DNA of 9,095 bases from Prochlorococcus sp. AG-686-P16 (GTDB lineage Bacteria > Cyanobacteriota > Cyanobacteriia > PCC-6307 > Cyanobiaceae): positions 1 to 9,095 of the forward strand of contig QCVY01000039.1 in NCBI GenBank assembly GCA_003208695.1. The letters are read 5' to 3'. The translations under genes were made by a program, and so were the position numbers. Below, in pieces: positions 5,427 to 9,095 of the stretch. The notes below the pieces were generated by a model. The model ran no database searches, was not told the DNA's origin, and was given only the letters and a program-made list of their open reading frames with translations. Position 1 is the first letter of the stretch; every line of letters begins with the position of its first letter.

Positions 5427-7331
5427 ATGGGGAAGGTTGTTGGAATCGATTTAGGGACAACAAATAGTTGTGTTGCAGTTATGGAAGGTGGTAAGCCCAC
5501 TGTAATAGCAAATGCAGAGGGTTTCAGAACGACACCGTCTGTAGTTGCATACACAAAGAATCAAGATCAGCTGGTTGGGCAGATAGCCAAGCGGCAAGCT
5601 GTTATGAATCCTGAAAATACTTTTTACTCTGCCAAGCGTTTCGTTGGTCGAAGAGTTGATGAAGTTAACGAGGAATCGAAAGATGTTAGTTATGGTATTG
5701 AAAAGGCTGGTTCGAATGTAAAATTAAAATGTCCAATTTTAGATAAACAATTTTCTCCTGAAGAAGTAAGTGCCCAGGTTTTAAGAAAACTTTCTGAAGA
5801 TGCAGGAAAATATTTAGGAGAAAATATCACTCAAGCTGTTATAACTGTTCCAGCTTATTTTAATGATTCTCAAAGACAGGCTACAAAAGATGCAGGTAAG
5901 ATAGCGGGACTTGAAGTTTTAAGGATAATAAATGAGCCTACAGCGGCTGCTTTAGCTTATGGTCTAGATAAAAAAAGTAACGAGAGAATACTAGTTTTTG
6001 ATTTAGGCGGTGGAACTTTTGATGTTTCAGTTTTAGAAGTTGGAGATGGCGTTTTCGAAGTCCTATCAACTTCTGGGGATACTCATCTAGGAGGTGATGA
6101 TTTTGATAGATGTATTGTCGATCATCTGGCAAGCATCTTTAAAAGTAATGAAGGTATTGATTTAAAGAAGGACAAACAAGCTTTGCAACGTCTTACAGAA
6201 GCGGCTGAAAAGGCAAAAATTGAACTTTCAAATGCCACTCAAAGCGAAATTAATTTACCTTTCATAACTGCTACTCCAGAAGGTCCAAAACATCTTAATT
6301 TAAATCTTACTAGAGCTAATTTTGAAGAGCTTGCTTCTAAATTAATTGATAGATGTAGAGTTCCTGTAGAACAAGCTCTTAAGGATGCCAAGCTATCTAC
6401 AGGAGAGATTGATGAAATAGTTATGGTCGGTGGTTCAACTAGAATGCCTGCTGTTCAAGAATTAGTTAAGAGAGTTACTGGTAAAGATCCTAATCAAACT
6501 GTAAATCCAGATGAGGTTGTAGCTGTGGGTGCGGCTATTCAAGGAGGAGTTTTAGCGGGTGAAGTTAAAGATATATTGTTGCTAGATGTTACCCCGTTAT
6601 CTCTTGGTGTAGAGACATTGGGAGGAGTAATGACAAAAATGATTACTCGAAACACAACAGTACCAACAAAAAAATCTGAGACATATTCAACTGCTGTTGA
6701 TGGTCAAACTAATGTCGAGATTCATGTTTTGCAGGGTGAGAGAGAAATGGCTTCTGATAATAAAAGTTTAGGAACCTTTAGGCTTGATGGTATCCCCTCT
6801 GCTCCAAGAGGTGTTCCGCAAATAGAAGTAACATTTGATATTGATGCAAATGGAATTTTAAGTGTTACCGCGAAAGATAAAGGAAGCGGTAAGGAACAAT
6901 CAATCTCCATAACAGGTGCCTCAACTCTTTCAGATAATGAGGTTGATAAAATGGTTAAAGATGCAGAATCAAACGCTTCTGTTGATAAAGAAAAAAGAGA
7001 GAAAATTGATTTAAAGAATCAAGCTGAAACTCTTGTTTATCAAACAGAAAAACAGTTGGGAGAACTTGGCGATAAGGTTGATGCTTCCGCTAAAACTAAG
7101 GTAGAAGAAAAAAGTAAAGCATTAAAAGAAGCAACTTCAAAAGAAGATTATGAATCTATGAAGAAATTGTTAGAAGAACTTCAACAAGAACTTTATGCAA
7201 TAGGTTCCTCTGTATATCAACAGCCAGGTGATCAGCCTCCAACTCCAGGTAGTCCAGATTCAAGTGAATCTAATGATAAAGGTAGTGATGATGATGTTAT
7301 TGATGCAGATTTTACAGAGACTAAAGATTAA
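5427..7331 (+). CDS. dnaK: Molecular chaperone DnaK (Hsp70)
   Basis: DnaK is an ATP-dependent cytoplasmic chaperone that works with DnaJ and GrpE. The 634-residue length is typical. The ATPase domain shows phosphate-1 loop GIDLGTTNS (6-14), AVITVPAYFNDSQRQATKDAG (137-157), INEPTAAALAYGL (168-180), phosphate-2 loop FDLGGGTFDVS (191-201) and the adenosine loop VMVGGSTRMPAV (332-343). The conserved interdomain linker LLLDVTPLSLG (384-394) follows, then the substrate-binding beta domain (NVEIHVLQGERE, DIDANGILSVTAKDK) and a helical lid (about 500-592). The tail is Pro/Gln-rich then acidic and ends DDDVIDADFTE, the usual DnaK C-terminal signature. Cyanobacteria carry several dnaK copies. This standard-length one with an intact acidic tail resembles the essential DnaK2 type, but paralogue assignment is inference. 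Its stop overlaps that of the convergent oxidoreductase gene. Confidence 0.98.
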   Translation: MGKVVGIDLGTTNSCVAVMEGGKPTVIANAEGFRTTPSVVAYTKNQDQLVGQIAKRQAVMNPENTFYSAKRFVGRRVDEVNEESKDVSYGIEKAGSNVKLKCPILDKQFSPEEVSAQVLRKLSEDAGKYLGENITQAVITVPAYFNDSQRQATKDAGKIAGLEVLRIINEPTAAALAYGLDKKSNERILVFDLGGGTFDVSVLEVGDGVFEVLSTSGDTHLGGDDFDRCIVDHLASIFKSNEGIDLKKDKQALQRLTEAAEKAKIELSNATQSEINLPFITATPEGPKHLNLNLTRANFEELASKLIDRCRVPVEQALKDAKLSTGEIDEIVMVGGSTRMPAVQELVKRVTGKDPNQTVNPDEVVAVGAAIQGGVLAGEVKDILLLDVTPLSLGVETLGGVMTKMITRNTTVPTKKSETYSTAVDGQTNVEIHVLQGEREMASDNKSLGTFRLDGIPSAPRGVPQIEVTFDIDANGILSVTAKDKGSGKEQSISITGASTLSDNEVDKMVKDAESNASVDKEKREKIDLKNQAETLVYQTEKQLGELGDKVDASAKTKVEEKSKALKEATSKEDYESMKKLLEELQQELYAIGSSVYQQPGDQPPTPGSPDSSESNDKGSDDDVIDADFTETKD

Positions 7332-8410
7332 AGAAGATGATTTTCAATCTCAGTTGATATCCAATTAGAGCAAGCAGGAGCAAGCAATATTCCATTTTTA
7401 TAAAAACCAGTACATAAAATTAATCCTTTTTCTAAACTTTTTAATATCGGTGATGGTTCACCTTCTGGGCGAGATCTTATACCAAACCATTTATTAGTAA
7501 TATTATTTTGATTCAGCCACTGCGGTTTTTTTTCTAAGAAATCTGTAAGTTCTTCAAACATATTTTCTTTTGGTTCAATGTCATATTCGTCGGTAGATCC
7601 AATAATTAGCTTATTTCTAGTTGTTCGAAGAAAATTTTTACCATTGACGTTGAAATGTTTAGGAAGAGATAGTAGATTGGCTTCTTTTTCATTGATAGAA
7701 ATTTCCATGGCCTGACCTAAAACAGGTTTTAATTTTATGCTATGACAATTCAAGTCAATTAATTTAATAGCATCAAGAGAGTTGCATAAAACAACTACAT
7801 CACTTGCAATTTCAAGTTTATTTCTGCACGTAGAAATCCATTGATTATTTAATTTTTTTATTTTTACTATCTCTTCATTAATAAAATTAATCTTTTCATT
7901 TTTTAGAAAAATATTTAATGTTCTTAATAATGAAATAGGATCTATTCTACCGTCTTGATTAGAGATGATTCCTTTCAGATTATCTATGTTAAATATTTTG
8001 TTAATGTTTTGAATAATAGTGGAATCTCGTTCTAAAACCCTTAAATCACGCTTTGGATTAAGAGAAATAAACTTACTTAGTTTTTCAAATTTTTCTTGCT
8101 CTGTTGTTAGTTGGATTAATGGTTTTTCAATGTATAAAGTTTTATTGTATTTCTGAAGAAACTTTATCCATTTTGGCCATAACTCATTGCTTTTTTTTCT
8201 AAGTTCCCAACTTCTGCCTCTACTTTTTTGATACATATTACCTATTAGGAGACCTAATGCTGAACTGCTACCATTTTTACTTTTTTGTGGATCGGCAATA
8301 GTTATTTTAAACCCTTGTCTAGATAGCTCTAATGCGTTAAATTTTCCTATAATTCCTGATCCAACAATTAGTACATGAGAATTTTTAAAATTCTTCTTTA
8401 ATCCTTTCAT
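7328..8410 (-). CDS. FAD-dependent oxidoreductase, DAO / ThiO (glycine oxidase)-like
   Basis: The 360-residue protein has an N-terminal Rossmann FAD site, VLIVGSGIIGKFNALELSRQG (13-33), with G17, G19 and G22 and the ribose-binding acid D40 at the end of strand 2. A segment NGSSSALG near residue 46 resembles the flavin-contacting loop of the D-amino-acid oxidase superfamily. The C-terminus carries FGIRSRPEGEPSPIL (about 309-323) and GFYKNGILLAPA (335-346), close to the G-x-(R/K)-NG-(I/V)-LLAP signature of glycine oxidase ThiO and relatives. ThiO makes the glycine imine used in thiazole synthesis, but several DAO-family enzymes (including MnmC-type) share these motifs, so the substrate is not assigned. 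The ATG at 8410 gives a sensible start. It converges on dnaK (4-base overlap) and diverges from purU (50-base gap). Confidence 0.85.
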   Translation of the reverse strand: MKGLKKNFKNSHVLIVGSGIIGKFNALELSRQGFKITIADPQKSKNGSSSALGLLIGNMYQKSRGRSWELRKKSNELWPKWIKFLQKYNKTLYIEKPLIQLTTEQEKFEKLSKFISLNPKRDLRVLERDSTIIQNINKIFNIDNLKGIISNQDGRIDPISLLRTLNIFLKNEKINFINEEIVKIKKLNNQWISTCRNKLEIASDVVVLCNSLDAIKLIDLNCHSIKLKPVLGQAMEISINEKEANLLSLPKHFNVNGKNFLRTTRNKLIIGSTDEYDIEPKENMFEELTDFLEKKPQWLNQNNITNKWFGIRSRPEGEPSPILKSLEKGLILCTGFYKNGILLAPACSNWISTEIENHLL

Positions 8411-8427
8411 TGATATATTATAAGTAA

Positions 8428-8443
8428 TTAATCAAAAGATTAA
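8428..8443. repeat. Short inverted repeat in the oxidoreductase / purU divergent gap
   Basis: TTAATC-AAAA-GATTAA is a perfect 6-base inverted repeat with a 4-base spacer, 17 bases before the purU start codon and 17 bases before the oxidoreductase start. It is centred in the only non-coding space available to both promoters, so it could be a symmetrical operator. It could also be chance in AT-rich DNA. A TATAAT hexamer on the minus strand (8422-8417) lies only 6 bases from the oxidoreductase ATG, so if it is used the transcript would be nearly leaderless. Confidence 0.35.
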
Positions 8444-8460
8444 ATAATTTAGATTTCTTT

Positions 8461-9095
8461 TTGGAAAAACCTTCAATCATTTTAAGAACTGTATGTCCTG
8501 ATCGTCCTGGACTAGTTAGTCAATTAACTAGTTGGATATCTAATTATGGCGGCAATATAAAGCATTCAGATCATCATACAGATCAAGAGGCAGGATTGTT
8601 CTTGAGTAGAATTGAATGGGATAGAAATGATTTATCAATTAATAAATTTGAAATTTATGAGCAATTTGAAAAAATTTCAATAGATATAAATGGCAAATTT
8701 AATATTAATTATTCAGATGAGATACCAAATGTAGGAATTTTTGTAAGTAAGCAAAACCATTGTTTAATAGACTTGCTTTGGCGAGTAAGAAATGGGGAAT
8801 TAAAAATGCATGTACCATTAATAATTTCTAATCATCCCGATCTCGAAAGTATTGCTAAGGATTTTAATGCTAAATTTTTTTATGTTGATACATCTAATTC
8901 TTCTAAGCTTTTTGTAGAAAAACAAATTTTAAATTTGTTAAAAGATTTTGATATTGAACTCGTTGTTTTAGCTAAATATATGCAAATTTTAAGTGATTCT
9001 TTTTTAAACAGTTTTTCTTCAATTATCAATATACATCATTCTTTTTTGCCTGCATTTAAAGGCGCACAACCTTATCATCGTGCATGGAAGAGAGG
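8461..9095 (+). CDS. purU: Formyltetrahydrofolate deformylase (PurU), 3' end cut by window
   Basis: PurU hydrolyses 10-formyl-tetrahydrofolate to formate and tetrahydrofolate, balancing one-carbon pools and supplying formate. The 211 codons visible start with an ACT domain (RTVCPDRPGLVSQLTSW, residues 9-25; HSDHHTDQEAGLFLSR follows), and the formyltransferase-type catalytic domain starts near 90 (NVGIFVSKQNHCLIDLLWR). ELKMHVPLIISNHPDL and VVLAKYMQILSD are typical PurU segments. NIHHSFLPAFKGAQPYHRAWKRG starts at 190 and carries the active-site Asn190 and the following His residues. The catalytic aspartate lies beyond the window. No ATG exists between the in-frame stop at 8425-8427 and the ACT domain, so TTG at 8461 is the likely start; it gives the short pre-ACT leader typical of the family. 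No clear Shine-Dalgarno is present. Confidence 0.95.
   Translation, partial: MEKPSIILRTVCPDRPGLVSQLTSWISNYGGNIKHSDHHTDQEAGLFLSRIEWDRNDLSINKFEIYEQFEKISIDINGKFNINYSDEIPNVGIFVSKQNHCLIDLLWRVRNGELKMHVPLIISNHPDLESIAKDFNAKFFYVDTSNSSKLFVEKQILNLLKDFDIELVVLAKYMQILSDSFLNSFSSIINIHHSFLPAFKGAQPYHRAWKR

Noticed and set aside
5938..6132. 64-codon minus-strand frame inside dnaK (and a similar 62-codon one at 6722-6910)
   Set aside because: Both lie antisense to the conserved ATPase and substrate-binding domains of dnaK, where codon constraint makes chance open frames common.

Overview
The window is a gene-dense, strongly AT-rich stretch of ordinary bacterial chromosome. Its codon use (A/T in third positions), very short intergenic gaps, cyanobacteria-restricted small proteins (a DUF3134-type protein and an 86-residue picocyanobacterial-type protein) and a cyanobacterial sucrose-phosphate synthase all point to Prochlorococcus. 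The low G+C favours a high-light-adapted type. That assignment comes from recognising the proteins and the base composition; no rRNA or other marker is present.

Layout, left to right. The 3' part of a sucrose-phosphate synthase gene (+, cut by the window start) runs tail-to-tail into a leftward cluster of three genes: a DUF3134-type protein, mraY (lipid I synthesis for peptidoglycan) and an unknown 86-residue protein. A short divergent gap then leads to a rightward pair, a 67-residue two-helix membrane protein (TTG start) and argG (arginine synthesis). argG converges on leftward rpsF (ribosomal protein S6 with a long polar tail), which lies downstream of leftward aroE (shikimate pathway). A 118-base divergent region separates aroE from rightward dnaK (Hsp70 chaperone). 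dnaK converges, with overlapping stop codons, on a leftward FAD-dependent DAO/ThiO-like oxidoreductase. A 50-base divergent gap then leads to purU (10-formyl-THF deformylase), which is cut by the window end.

The genes are housekeeping functions (osmolyte, cell wall, amino acid, translation, folding, one-carbon metabolism) with no shared pathway. No stretch of more than 300 bases lacks a gene; the longest gaps are 118 and 104 bases. I saw no tRNA, rRNA, CRISPR, insertion sequence, phage gene or toxin-antitoxin pair.

I did not find a new multi-gene system. The most interesting points are small. The sps reading frame runs 82 bases into the neighbouring convergent gene, in a way that one transition at base 769 would explain. 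A perfect 12-base inverted repeat overlaps the stop codon of the small membrane-protein gene just before argG. Two cyanobacterial orphan families flank mraY. None of the three convergent junctions leaves room for an intergenic terminator.
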